The notes: a model not told the origin generated them from the letters alone. Positions 1 through 8,343 are shown, counted from the first letter of the stretch. The stretch: DNA of 56,506 bases from Oscillospiraceae bacterium (GCA_020024615.1 JAHHTP010000008.1:1-56506); one strand, 5' to 3'. Program-made: numbers and translations.

Positions 1-8
1 GGGAAGGA

Positions 9-37
9 TTGAAAAACTTATCCCATTATGTTATAAT
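9..37 (+). promoter_or_regulatory. Sigma-A type promoter
   Basis: TTGAAA and TATAAT separated by 17 bases, a near-consensus vegetative promoter. Transcription would begin near base 44, which leaves almost no leader for the GTG at 52 and favours the TTG start at 82 of the DUF5662 gene. Confidence 0.75.
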
Positions 38-81
38 TTTGATATAATTATGTGTTTTTGAACTGGGGGTGTGAATGTATT

Positions 82-666
82 TTGAATCAAAAAAAATCTG
101 AACAAAGCAGAACGATTTTTTACCGTTTTTTTGGACATTTGTCAACGATTTTGCATCATAAAAATCTGGTGCGCAGAGCGTGTTTCTCAATTGGATTATA
201 TCGACAGGGAATGCTGCATGACCTATCCAAGTATTCGCCGGTCGAGTTTTGGACTGGTGTGAAGTATTTTAATGGGCGTTTCTCCCCAAACCGCACCGAG
301 AAGCAGCTTTTTGGATATTCTAAGGCATGGCTGCACCACAAAGGCAGAAACAAACATCATCTGGAATACTGGATTGACAATGCGCCAAACGGTGACCGAA
401 AGATGTGCGGCATGAAAATGCCGTATCGCTATGTGGCGGAGATGTTCTGTGATCGGGTAGCAGCCTGTAAAAATTATAATAAGGATGCATATACCGATGC
501 GGACGCATGGAATTACTACCAGCGTTCGAAGGACAGTTATATGATGCATGAGCAGACCAGAAAACAGCTGGAAGAATTGTTGTGGATGTTAAAGAATGAA
601 GGGGAATCCAAAACAATGTCCTATTTAAAAGAGCGTGTAAAGATTGCAAAACATGAAAAGATATGA
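82..666 (+). CDS. DUF5662 family protein
   Basis: A soluble protein of about 194 residues that I recognise as a DUF5662-type protein of Firmicutes and their phages, whose function is not established. The family pattern is visible: a hydrophilic N-terminus, the conserved block HDLSKYSPVEF, a His-rich stretch (LHHKGRNKHHLEYW) and an Asp/Glu-rich C-terminal helix region. The His/Asp pattern resembles a metal-binding HD-like fold, but this is inference. A GTG at 52 would add ten residues; I prefer TTG at 82 because GGGGGTG lies about ten bases upstream and the promoter start point is near base 44. No signal peptide or membrane segment is seen. The promoter of pyrE begins inside its last codons. 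Confidence 0.7.
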   Translation: MNQKKSEQSRTIFYRFFGHLSTILHHKNLVRRACFSIGLYRQGMLHDLSKYSPVEFWTGVKYFNGRFSPNRTEKQLFGYSKAWLHHKGRNKHHLEYWIDNAPNGDRKMCGMKMPYRYVAEMFCDRVAACKNYNKDAYTDADAWNYYQRSKDSYMMHEQTRKQLEELLWMLKNEGESKTMSYLKERVKIAKHEKI

Positions 667-672
667 TATAAT
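644..672 (+). promoter_or_regulatory. pyrE promoter
   Basis: TTGCAA and TATAAT with a 17-base spacer. It overlaps the 3' end of the DUF5662 gene, so pyrE can be expressed on its own. No PyrR-type attenuator is evident in the short leader. Confidence 0.65.
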
Positions 673-717
673 GAAAAAAAACAGTGTGACTGCGCTGAAA
701 GAAAGGATTTTTACATC

Positions 718-1371
718 ATGGCAGATTATAAAAAAGAATTTATCCGCTTTATGGCTGACTGCGGCGTATTGAAATTTGGCGATTTCGTAACCAAATCAGG
801 CCGCAACACCCCGTACTTCATCAATACTGGTGAGTATAAAACCGGAGAACAGCTTGCAAAACTCGGCGGCTTCTATGCACAGTGCATTAAGGAGAACAAT
901 ATTCCGGTTGAAACCGTGTTCGGACCGGCTTACAAAGGTATTCCGTTGTCAGTTGCTTGTGCAATCGCTCTGTCGAACAACTACGGCGTTAATGTAAACT
1001 ATTGCTTTGACCGTAAAGAAGCAAAAGATCATGGTGAAGGTGGCGTAATTGTTGGTAAAAAACTCGTTGACGGTGAAAAAGTCTGCATCATCGAGGATGT
1101 TATCACCGCAGGCACTGCAATCCGTCAGGTGCTGCCGGTTATCAAAGCCGCAGCTAATGTTGAGATCACTGGTATGGTAATTTCTGTTGATCGTATGGAA
1201 AAAGGCCAGCATGAGTTATCTGCTGTACAGGAAGTTTACAACGATTTTGGTATTAAAGTATATCCGATTGTTACCATTATGGATATTATTGAAGCAATAA
1301 AAGATGGAACTGTTGCAGGTGCAGAGTATCTGGATAAAATGATCGCTTACCGTGAAACCTACGGTATCTGA
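718..1371 (+). CDS. pyrE: Orotate phosphoribosyltransferase
   Basis: Transfers the phosphoribosyl group of PRPP to orotate, giving OMP, the fifth step of UMP synthesis; cytoplasmic. The 217-residue protein has the type I phosphoribosyltransferase PRPP-binding motif CIIEDVITAGTAIR near residues 123-136 and the flexible catalytic loop RKEAKDHGEGG near 99-109. Length and architecture match bacterial PyrE. The ATG is preceded by GAAAGGA. It is alone here, away from other pyr genes, with its own promoter and a strong terminator after it. Function is secure; pyrimidine regulation cannot be read from the short leader. Confidence 0.96.
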   Translation: MADYKKEFIRFMADCGVLKFGDFVTKSGRNTPYFINTGEYKTGEQLAKLGGFYAQCIKENNIPVETVFGPAYKGIPLSVACAIALSNNYGVNVNYCFDRKEAKDHGEGGVIVGKKLVDGEKVCIIEDVITAGTAIRQVLPVIKAAANVEITGMVISVDRMEKGQHELSAVQEVYNDFGIKVYPIVTIMDIIEAIKDGTVAGAEYLDKMIAYRETYGI

Positions 1372-1386
1372 TTGAAAAAAGCAAGC

Positions 1387-1418
1387 CCCGGAAGATTGTT
1401 TTCTTCCGGGTTATTTTT
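1387..1418 (+). terminator. Terminator after pyrE
   Basis: Nine-base-pair stem CCCGGAAGA/TCTTCCGGG followed by TTATTTTTAT. It lies between convergent genes and can also serve the hemolysin III gene on the other strand. Confidence 0.85.
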
Positions 1419-1421
1419 ATA

Positions 1422-2099
1422 CTAGTAAAGAATGATATAGAAGAAAATGCAGATAAACTGCATGATGCTTCCGGCTACGACAAAGACATGGAAGATCGAG
1501 TGCATGTAACGGTGCTTTTTGCCGAGTCCGTATAGAATGGCACCGACTGTGTAGGAGATGCCACCAGCCAGCAGCCACAGCAGTCCGGCAAGTGGGATTG
1601 CTTGGATTGCTGTTTTTGCAGCAAGTACGATGCTCCAGCCCATGCCGATATAGCAGGCCATCGAAAGAGCCGAATATTTTTTTAGGTCAATGGCGGTGAA
1701 TACCGTTGCGATTGCTGCAAATCCCCATACGATGCCGAATAAGGTCCATGCCCAGCCTGGAGATACTTCACGAATGGAGGTGAACAGAATTGGTGTGTAG
1801 CTTCCGCCGATTAAAAAATAGATGGTGCAGTGGTCAAGTATCTGTAAGACTTTTTTTCCGGTCGGATGTTTTAATCCATGATAGACACTGGATATTGTGT
1901 ATAATGCTATCAGGGAAGTACCATAAATGGCACTGCCGACAACTGCCCATGCATCTTTATAAATGGCAGAGAATACAACGCAGAGTACCAATGCTGCAAG
2001 CCCCAAAGTTGCACCGACAATGTGGGATACCATGTTAAAAATTTCTTCTCCAGTTGTGTAATCCGGGAGTAAACGATCGCGTAATTTTGTTCTGGTCAT
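1422..2099 (-). CDS. Hemolysin III / PAQR family membrane protein
   Basis: A 225-residue integral membrane protein of the hemolysin III (TrhA/YqfA) branch of the PAQR family. About seven hydrophobic segments are visible. The conserved His-rich family signatures are present: SHIVGA near the N-terminus, YHGLKH with LDHCTIYFLIGGSYTP in the middle, and HRYMHSIFHVFV near the C-terminus; in PAQR proteins these His/Asp residues coordinate zinc. Bacterial members have been linked to membrane lipid homeostasis; the name hemolysin is historical and says little about function here. It is monocistronic, starts with ATG after AAAGGA, and has no obvious functional link to its neighbours. Confidence 0.88.
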   Translation of the reverse strand: MTRTKLRDRLLPDYTTGEEIFNMVSHIVGATLGLAALVLCVVFSAIYKDAWAVVGSAIYGTSLIALYTISSVYHGLKHPTGKKVLQILDHCTIYFLIGGSYTPILFTSIREVSPGWAWTLFGIVWGFAAIATVFTAIDLKKYSALSMACYIGMGWSIVLAAKTAIQAIPLAGLLWLLAGGISYTVGAILYGLGKKHRYMHSIFHVFVVAGSIMQFICIFFYIILY

Positions 2100-2140
2100 A
2101 ATAAAATCCTTTCTATATGGGCAGGTTTCTAAAAAATGGC

Positions 2141-2185
2141 GTAAAAAATAAAGAGTGCCGAATTTTTAGGGTTTGGCGGCACTCT
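2141..2185 (-). terminator. Terminator after degV-like gene
   Basis: Inverted repeat AGAGTGCCG/CGGCACTCT. On the minus strand it is followed by a T-rich run, so it ends the DegV transcript before the hemolysin III gene. Confidence 0.8.
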
Positions 2186-2215
2186 CTATGCCTTTGTAAT
2201 TGTAAATGATTTGTG

Positions 2216-3091
2216 TTATCTTTCTTTTCCAAGAAAGAATAATGCTAAAGTACCCGGACCGGAATGTGCGCCGATGACAGGACCAACATAGGTAATCAGC
2301 TGAACTTCTACACCATGTGCTTCTTTGATCATATCAGCCAGTGCTTTTGCATCTTCGATGCAGTCACCATGTGAGATGAAAACGGTACCAGTATCTGGGG
2401 TAAGGGCAAGCTGGGTGTATTTGTCTGCCATGCTCTTGAGTGCAGCTTTTCTGCCACGAACTTTCTCCATGCTGATTAAATGACCGGCATCATCCATATG
2501 CAAAACCGGTTTGATTCCTAAAATACCACCGACAAGTGCGGTAGTAGCACTGATTCTGCCGCCGCGTTTTAGGTATACCAGGTCGTCTACGGTAAACCAG
2601 TGGCACAGATGCAGACGGGTGTTTTTCGCAAATGCAGCAGCTTCGTCAATGGTAGCACCGTTTTTCTTCTGCTGTACGGTTAAATACAAAAGCAAGCCAA
2701 AACCAGCGGATGCCGATAAGGTATCAATCGCATATATTTTGCGCTCTGGATATTTCTCGGAAAGCTCGGTTGCGGCAATGCGCGCACAGTTATAAGTTCC
2801 GCTTAATCCAGAGGAGAATCCGAGATATAAAATATCATTGCCTTGTTTGAGTTGTGCTTCAAACAGACTGATAAAGGTATCAGTGTTGATGGCAGAAGTT
2901 TTTGCAATTTTGCCGTCACGCATTCTCTGATAGAAATCTTTTGCATCCAACTCAAAGTTATCATAAATTTTTTCAGAATCGTTGAACATGAAGGTCATGT
3001 TACAAAATTCGCATCCCCATTCATTTAATAAAGCCGGATCAATATCGCAGGCAGAATCGGTATAAATAACATAATTTGAAATACTATCCAT
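2216..3091 (-). CDS. DegV family fatty-acid-binding protein
   Basis: A 291-residue soluble protein of the DegV (EDD) family, which binds a single fatty acid between two alpha/beta domains; FakB proteins of this family present fatty acids to the FakA kinase. Family hallmarks seen are TDSACDIDPALL near the N-terminus, GFSSGLSGTYNCAR in the middle and the C-terminal HSGPGTLALFFLG, where the His-Ser pair contacts the carboxylate. No fakA-like kinase is in the window, so which pathway it serves is unknown. It has its own promoter and terminator. Confidence 0.9.
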   Translation of the reverse strand: MDSISNYVIYTDSACDIDPALLNEWGCEFCNMTFMFNDSEKIYDNFELDAKDFYQRMRDGKIAKTSAINTDTFISLFEAQLKQGNDILYLGFSSGLSGTYNCARIAATELSEKYPERKIYAIDTLSASAGFGLLLYLTVQQKKNGATIDEAAAFAKNTRLHLCHWFTVDDLVYLKRGGRISATTALVGGILGIKPVLHMDDAGHLISMEKVRGRKAALKSMADKYTQLALTPDTGTVFISHGDCIEDAKALADMIKEAHGVEVQLITYVGPVIGAHSGPGTLALFFLGKER

Positions 3092-3131
3092 GTATCATCT
3101 CTCCTGTGTTGTAAAATAATCTTCGTATATT

Positions 3132-3160
3132 ATTATACCCACATATGGTATTTGAGTCAA
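3132..3160 (-). promoter_or_regulatory. Promoter of the DegV gene
   Basis: Read on the minus strand: TTGACT, 17 bases, TATAAT. Well placed about 40 bases upstream of the start codon. Confidence 0.65.
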
Positions 3161-3274
3161 CCTACACTTGATACACCAAAGTAAACTGGCAGAAATGGGA
3201 TAATAGAGCGAAAAAAACGCGATTCTACTAGTAGTAGAGAGGTAGATTTGGGGTGTAGAATTCATAAACAGAGA

Positions 3275-3303
3275 TTGATTTTTCGAATTTGGCATGATAT
3301 AAT
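3275..3303 (+). promoter_or_regulatory. Promoter of the membrane XRE regulator
   Basis: TTGATT, 17 bases, TATAAT, ending about 35 bases before the GTG start. Confidence 0.65.
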
Positions 3304-3339
3304 GATGTCAAGAGAGTAAAAAATGTGAGGTAACAGCTT

Positions 3340-3969
3340 GTGGAAGATATAAAACCGATTATTGCAAAAAATATTGCTGACCTGCGACTTGCAAAAGGCA
3401 TGACGCAGATTGAGTTGGCAGAACATCTCAACTATTCGGACAAAGCGGTCTCTAAATGGGAGAGAGCTGATTCTATGCCGGATATAGCTGTTTTAAAACG
3501 AATTGCTGACTTGTTTGAGGTGACACTGGATTATCTGGTGACCGAGGATCATGCCCCAAAAACAGAAATATCAAAGCCGGATAAAAAGCAGTCGATGCAG
3601 AATCATACATTTATCACTGGTATCAGCATTTTGCTTGTCTGGCTGATTGCCACTACCGTGTTTGTTATATTTGAATCAATTATGAATCATATTCCCCATC
3701 AGTCGGAACTGTTATATCCACTGCACTGGCTTTCGTTTGGGTATGCTGTTCCAATTTCGATGATTGTGTGGTTGGTACTGAATTCGATCTGGTTTGACCC
3801 GCACAGAAATTTTTTTATTGTTTCTATTTTAATGTGGAGCCTGATTGGCTGCATCTTTTTCACCATTCTGCCGTTTGGTATCAATGTGTGGCTGATTTTT
3901 CTGCTTGGCATCCCAGGACAGATTATTATTGTGATGTGGTCAAAAATCCGCACAAAAAGAAAAGGTTGA
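3340..3969 (+). CDS. XRE-type regulator with C-terminal membrane segments
   Basis: A 209-residue protein that starts with GTG after a GAGG-type ribosome binding site. Residues about 5-60 form a Cro/C1-type helix-turn-helix (KGMTQIELAEHLNYSDKAVSKWERA), a probable DNA-binding domain. A short hydrophilic linker (KTEISKPDKKQS) follows, then three or four hydrophobic segments fill the rest of the protein. This HTH-plus-membrane layout is common in Firmicutes, where such proteins are thought to sense envelope or small-molecule signals, but the signal here is unknown. Its targets are not evident; the next gene downstream has its own strong promoter. Confidence 0.82.
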   Translation: MEDIKPIIAKNIADLRLAKGMTQIELAEHLNYSDKAVSKWERADSMPDIAVLKRIADLFEVTLDYLVTEDHAPKTEISKPDKKQSMQNHTFITGISILLVWLIATTVFVIFESIMNHIPHQSELLYPLHWLSFGYAVPISMIVWLVLNSIWFDPHRNFFIVSILMWSLIGCIFFTILPFGINVWLIFLLGIPGQIIIVMWSKIRTKRKG

Positions 3970-3983
3970 CTGACCCTATTTTG

Positions 3984-4012
3984 TTGACAAGTATTTTACC
4001 CTATGGTATACT
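3984..4012 (+). promoter_or_regulatory. Promoter of the hyd maturase operon
   Basis: TTGACA, 17 bases, TATACT: near consensus. Predicted start near 4019 leaves a leader of about 145 bases before the first gene, which holds a terminator hairpin. Confidence 0.8.
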
Positions 4013-4018
4013 AAAAAA

Positions 4019-4163
4019 TAAAGAAACCTGACACGAAGTTTTTGTCAATGACAGATTCTGACAGGGAAGGTGCAGTCAAAGAAAAATGAGGGGATTATAA
4101 TATCCATTTGCTGATGACCGTACCTGTTTTGGGTACGGTTTTGTTATTTTTGGGAGGTATGAT
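4019..4163 (+). promoter_or_regulatory. Structured leader of the hyd operon, candidate riboswitch or attenuator
   Basis: The leader ends in a hairpin terminator. Upstream, GGTGCAGTC (4069-4077) can pair with GACCGTACC (4116-4124), eight of nine positions including one G-U. GACCGTACC contains the whole 5' arm of the terminator, so the two helices are mutually exclusive. Between the pairing segments lies a small hairpin built from AAAT/ATTT and GGAT/ATCC. This is the layout of a transcriptional ON switch, where forming the outer helix would block termination. I do not recognise it as a known riboswitch class. Confidence 0.5.
4117..4150 (+). terminator. Hairpin terminator inside the hyd leader
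   Basis: Perfect eight-base-pair stem ACCGTACC/GGTACGGT with a seven-base loop, followed by TTTGTTATTTTT. It sits just upstream of the first ribosome binding site, so it is likely conditional. Confidence 0.8.
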
Positions 4164-4421
4164 ATGGAAACAAGAGTGGCGATCATGGGAATCATTGTAG
4201 AGAATAAGGACTCTGTGGAAAAATTAAATTCTCTGCTGCATGAATATGGGGACTATATCATCGGTAGAATGGGCATTCCGTATCGGCAGAAGGCGATTAA
4301 AATTGTATCCATTGCAATCGACGCGCCGCAAGATGTCATTTCGTCGCTGTCTGGTAAAATCGGAAATCTGAATGGAATCAGTGTGAAAACTGCCTATTCC
4401 AATGTGGTGAGTTATGAATAA
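4164..4421 (+). CDS. TM1266-like iron-only hydrogenase system regulator
   Basis: An 85-residue protein with an ACT/NikR-C-like beta-alpha-beta pattern (VAIMGIIVEN at the start, then GIPYRQKAIKIVSIAIDAP). It matches the small TM1266 family, named putative regulators because they sit beside [FeFe]-hydrogenase maturation genes; a direct regulatory role has not been shown to my knowledge. It is first in the operon and its stop codon overlaps the hydE start by eight bases (ATGAATAA), which suggests translational coupling. There is no DNA-binding domain in so short a protein, so it may act by binding a ligand or a partner protein. Confidence 0.8.
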   Translation: METRVAIMGIIVENKDSVEKLNSLLHEYGDYIIGRMGIPYRQKAIKIVSIAIDAPQDVISSLSGKIGNLNGISVKTAYSNVVSYE

Positions 4422-5460
4422 GATAAAAGATTTGATTGACCAGTTGGAGCAGAATCACACTTTAACCGAATCAGAATATCGGGATGTGATTGTCGGTTAT
4501 ACCCCTCAATTGGCAGAATACGCCGCCAAAAAGGCAGATAAACTGCGCAGAGAAATCTATGGTAATACTGTGTATATTCGTGGTTTGATTGAAATCAGCA
4601 ATATCTGCAAAAACGACTGTCTGTACTGCGGTATCCGCAAGAGCAATGGAAATTGTCAACGGTATCGCTTAAACAAAGAGCAGATTTTATCCTGCTGTAG
4701 AACAGGCTATCAGCTGGGTTTTCGCACCTTTGTTTTGCAGGGCGGAGAGGATGGATATTTTACCGATGCAGAGGTCTGTTCGATTGTTTCTTTTATTAAA
4801 AAAGAATATTCGGACTGTGCAGTGACCCTCTCGCTGGGCGAACGGAGTTATGAGAGCTACAAGGCCATGTATGATGCTGGTGCAAATCGGTATCTGCTGC
4901 GGCATGAAACAGCCGATAGGGGGCATTATCAAAAACTGCACCCGAATGTGATGTCCTTTGATAATCGAATGCGCTGTTTGCAGAATTTGAAAAAGATCGG
5001 GTATCAGACGGGGTGCGGATTTATGGTAGAATCTCCGTATCAGACAGCCCAAACGCTGGCAAAGGATTTGAAATTTATTGAGGAATTTCAGCCTGAAATG
5101 TGCGGCATCGGTCCGTTTGTTCCGCATAAGGATACTGAATTTGCTCATCAGCCAGCCGGAACATTGGAAAAGACACTGTATCTGTTGTCGCTGATTCGCT
5201 TAATCCATCCGCATATTCTGCTTCCGGCGACCACGGCACTTGGCACGATTCATCCAAAAGGGCGCGAGCTTGGTATTTTAGCTGGTGCGAATGTCGTAAT
5301 GCCGAATTTGTCCCCAGCGGATGCAAGAAGCAAATATACGCTTTATGACAACAAGATCAATACCGGAGCGGAATCGGCAGAAAAGGTAAAGCTTTTGTCG
5401 CAACAGATGGCTTCCATCGGGTATGAAGTGGTCATTGATCGTGGTGATTATGTAAAATAA
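4414..5460 (+). CDS. hydE: [FeFe]-hydrogenase maturase HydE, radical SAM
   Basis: A radical SAM enzyme of 348 residues that works with HydG and HydF to build the 2Fe subcluster of the [FeFe]-hydrogenase H-cluster. The SAM-cluster motif CX3CX2C is at C65, C69 and C72 (CKNDCLYC). A TIM-barrel core follows with QGGEDGYF and a biotin-synthase-like C-terminal part (PATTALGTIHPKGRELGILAGANVVMPN split over several strands). Length is normal for HydE. It overlaps the TM1266-like gene and is 49 bases ahead of hydG. Biotin synthase is the nearest alternative, but the context makes HydE clear. Confidence 0.94.
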   Translation: MNKIKDLIDQLEQNHTLTESEYRDVIVGYTPQLAEYAAKKADKLRREIYGNTVYIRGLIEISNICKNDCLYCGIRKSNGNCQRYRLNKEQILSCCRTGYQLGFRTFVLQGGEDGYFTDAEVCSIVSFIKKEYSDCAVTLSLGERSYESYKAMYDAGANRYLLRHETADRGHYQKLHPNVMSFDNRMRCLQNLKKIGYQTGCGFMVESPYQTAQTLAKDLKFIEEFQPEMCGIGPFVPHKDTEFAHQPAGTLEKTLYLLSLIRLIHPHILLPATTALGTIHPKGRELGILAGANVVMPNLSPADARSKYTLYDNKINTGAESAEKVKLLSQQMASIGYEVVIDRGDYVK

Positions 5461-5509
5461 AATCAATACAATACGAATTGTAATATAAAAGAAAGAGTAG
5501 GAATGTAAA

Positions 5510-6958
5510 ATGGCAGTTTATAATCCAAAATCGCTCAAAGCAGAGGAATTTATCAATGATGGTGAAATATTGGATACTTTGGCGTATGCGGATGCAAATA
5601 AGAATAATGTTGAGCTGATTGACAGGATTTTGGAAAAAGCGCGCCCAAGAAAGGTTGGAAATGAAATTCACTGTACCGGGCTTTCTCACAGAGAGGCATC
5701 GGTTTTGCTTGCCTGTGAGATTCCCGAGAAGATTGAGCAGATGTATCAACTTGCCAATGAGATCAAGCTGGCATTTTATGGCAACCGTATTGTCATGTTT
5801 GCACCGCTGTATTTGTCTAACTATTGTGTCAACAGCTGCGTGTATTGTCCGTATCATCACAAAAACAAACACATTGCTCGTAAAAAACTGACTCAGGAAG
5901 AAGTTGAACGCGAAGTCATTGCATTGCAGGATATGGGGCATAAGCGTCTGGCAATCGAAACTGGTGAGGATCCGGTCAACTGTCCGATTGAGTATGTGCT
6001 GGAATGTATCCATACCATTTACAGCATCAAGCATAAAAACGGCGCAATCCGTCGTGTCAATGTCAATATTGCCGCAACCACCGTTGAAAATTACCGCAAA
6101 TTAAAGGAAGCTGGAATTGGAACTTACATCCTGTTCCAGGAAACCTACCACAAGCAGAGTTATTTAGAATTGCACCCGACTGGACCGAAACATGATTATG
6201 ATTATCACACTGAGGCAATGGATCGCGCCATGCAGGGTGGCATTGATGATGTTGGTCTGGGTGTACTGTTTGGACTGGAAAAATACAGATATGAATTTGC
6301 TGGTCTTTTGATGCACGCCGAACATTTGGAAGCAGTGCATGGTGTCGGTCCGCATACCATCAGTGTTCCGCGATTAAAACGCGCCGATGATATTAACCCC
6401 GAAGATTTTGATAATGGTATCAGTGACGACCTGTTTGAGAAGATTATTGCCTGTATTCGTATTGCCGTTCCATATACCGGCATGATTATCTCCACCCGTG
6501 AATCGGAGGAGGTTAGAGCAAAGGCGTTAAAGCGTGGCATTTCGCAGGTCAGTGGTGCATCCAGAACTTCAGTTGGCGGCTATACCGAAATGGAGCGTCC
6601 GCATGATTCCGAGCAGTTTGATGTATCGGATCAGCGTACCTTGGATGAGGTGGTACGCTGGCTGATGGAGAGTGGGCATATTCCATCTTTCTGTACCGCA
6701 TGTTATCGGGAGGGCAGAACCGGTGATCGTTTCATGGCACTTTGCAAAAACGGTCAAATTCAAAACTGCTGTCATCCGAATGCGTTAATGACCTTAACAG
6801 AGTATTTAACCGACTATGCATCGGCAGAAACCGCTGCACTTGGTCATCAGATGATTCAGGAAGAACTTTCCAAAATTCCAAATGATAAGGTAAGAGCGAT
6901 TGCCACACAGCATATTGAGGATATTAAAAATTCCAATCGCCGTGATTTCAGATTCTAA
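5510..6958 (+). CDS. hydG: [FeFe]-hydrogenase maturase HydG, tyrosine lyase
   Basis: A radical SAM enzyme that cleaves tyrosine to p-cresol and dehydroglycine and makes the Fe(CO)(CN) synthon for the H-cluster. The 482-residue protein has the N-terminal CX3CX2C at C106, C110 and C113 (CVNSCVYC). It also has the C-terminal auxiliary-cluster cysteines in FCTACYREGRTGDRF and QNCCHP, which separate HydG from the related thiamine enzyme ThiH. The ATG is preceded by a GTAGGAATG-type site. It is followed ten bases later by hydF in the same operon. Confidence 0.95.
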   Translation: MAVYNPKSLKAEEFINDGEILDTLAYADANKNNVELIDRILEKARPRKVGNEIHCTGLSHREASVLLACEIPEKIEQMYQLANEIKLAFYGNRIVMFAPLYLSNYCVNSCVYCPYHHKNKHIARKKLTQEEVEREVIALQDMGHKRLAIETGEDPVNCPIEYVLECIHTIYSIKHKNGAIRRVNVNIAATTVENYRKLKEAGIGTYILFQETYHKQSYLELHPTGPKHDYDYHTEAMDRAMQGGIDDVGLGVLFGLEKYRYEFAGLLMHAEHLEAVHGVGPHTISVPRLKRADDINPEDFDNGISDDLFEKIIACIRIAVPYTGMIISTRESEEVRAKALKRGISQVSGASRTSVGGYTEMERPHDSEQFDVSDQRTLDEVVRWLMESGHIPSFCTACYREGRTGDRFMALCKNGQIQNCCHPNALMTLTEYLTDYASAETAALGHQMIQEELSKIPNDKVRAIATQHIEDIKNSNRRDFRF

Positions 6959-6968
6959 GGAGAACAGC

Positions 6969-8162
6969 ATGGGAATAAATGAAAAACCATCTTCCGAGCG
7001 GGTGCATATCGGGTTCTTTGGCGTGCGTAATGCCGGAAAATCGAGTGTTGTGAATGCGCTGACTGGGCAGAAAATTTCGCTGATTTCGGATATTAAGGGA
7101 ACAACGACTGACCCGGTTCAGAAAGCAATGGAGCTGTTGCCGCTCGGACCAGTCGTGATTATTGACACCCCAGGTGTAGATGATACTGGTGTGCTGGGTG
7201 AAATGCGTGTGCAGCGCACAAAAGAAGTATTATCCAAAACGGATATTGCGGTACTTGTTGTAGATGCTTCCAAGGGGATGCAGGAGATGGATGAACAGCT
7301 GCTTGCCTTATTTAAGCAGAAGAAGATTCCATATATTGTTGCGTATAACAAATCTGATCTGCTTTCGGATATTCCACAGAGAAAATTGAATGAAGTATAT
7401 CTGTCAGCGCAAACCGGTATGGGCATGGATGCACTCAAAGAGCAGATTGCGGCACATTTTAAGAATACTTCAAATGGAAAACATATCGCTGCTGATCTGG
7501 TAAAATCGGGGGATGTGGTGGTTTTGGTGACGCCGATTGATGAATCCGCACCAAAAGGCCGGTTGATTTTGCCGCAGCAGCAGACCATTCGAGATTTGTT
7601 GGATGCCGGTGTGATTCCGGTGGTGTGCAGAGATACCGAATTGACAGCTGCATTGCAGGCTCTTGCCAAGCCGCCCGCACTTGTCATTACCGACTCCCAG
7701 GCATTCGGAAAGGTCAACAAACTGGTACCAAAGGAGATTCCGCTGACCTCGTTTTCCATTCTGTTTGCCCGGTATAAGGGTGATCTGGACAGCCTGGTTG
7801 CCGGTGCTGCAAAGCTGTCAGAATTGAAAGACGGTGACAAGGTGCTGATTTCAGAAGGCTGCACGCATCACAGGCAGTGTGGCGATATTGGTACCGTCAA
7901 GCTGCCAAACTGGTTAAAACAATACAGCGGCAGAGAATTACAGCTTGATTTTACATCAGGCGGAGAATTTCCGCAGGATTTAAGTCAATACGCGTTGATT
8001 ATTCACTGTGGTGGCTGTATGTTAAACGAGCGGGGAATGAAATCTCGTTTGGAAAGCGCAAAGGAACAGGTTGTCCCAATGACCAATTATGGTACAGCGA
8101 TTGCACAGATACATGGTATCTTAAAGCGCAGTCTGGAACCTTTAACCGCTAACAAAGCATAG
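6969..8162 (+). CDS. hydF: [FeFe]-hydrogenase maturation GTPase HydF
   Basis: The scaffold GTPase that receives the 2Fe unit made by HydE and HydG and delivers it to the hydrogenase. In the 397-residue protein the P-loop GVRNAGKSS is near residues 18-26, the switch and G3 motif DTPGVDDTG follow, and NKSD is the G4 motif. The C-terminal [4Fe-4S] ligands are visible: C298 with H300 (CTHHRQC) and H346-C347-C350 (HCGGC). The reading frame is open back to 6900, but ATG at 6969 is preceded by AAGGAGAA and gives the usual N-terminus. No hydrogenase structural gene is in the window. Confidence 0.95.
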   Translation: MGINEKPSSERVHIGFFGVRNAGKSSVVNALTGQKISLISDIKGTTTDPVQKAMELLPLGPVVIIDTPGVDDTGVLGEMRVQRTKEVLSKTDIAVLVVDASKGMQEMDEQLLALFKQKKIPYIVAYNKSDLLSDIPQRKLNEVYLSAQTGMGMDALKEQIAAHFKNTSNGKHIAADLVKSGDVVVLVTPIDESAPKGRLILPQQQTIRDLLDAGVIPVVCRDTELTAALQALAKPPALVITDSQAFGKVNKLVPKEIPLTSFSILFARYKGDLDSLVAGAAKLSELKDGDKVLISEGCTHHRQCGDIGTVKLPNWLKQYSGRELQLDFTSGGEFPQDLSQYALIIHCGGCMLNERGMKSRLESAKEQVVPMTNYGTAIAQIHGILKRSLEPLTANKA

Positions 8163-8169
8163 AAGAATA

Positions 8170-8205
8170 CGCCTATATCGTTTGGCGCGGTATAGGCGCA
8201 TTTTT
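8170..8205 (+). terminator. Terminator after hydF
   Basis: Stem CGCCTATA/TATAGGCG followed by CATTTTT. It closes the hyd operon. The next 140 bases up to the riboswitch promoter hold nothing else I can support. Confidence 0.8.
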
Positions 8206-8343
8206 GGGGTTATTTTTGAAAAAGAGGAGCATTTTACCAGAAACGATGGTATCCGAAATAGAAGGTGATAGCAGACTTTTTCTGCGGTCTTAGATGAAAT
8301 TTACTATTGTTAATACAATTATTAAGAATATGAAAAATATCTA

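Noticed and set aside
4060..4150. Similarity of CTGATGACC in the hyd leader to the 3' part of the fluoride (crcB) riboswitch
   Set aside because: The required 5' segments with the GGCGATGG-like pseudoknot partner are missing; only the short CTGATGAC string matches.
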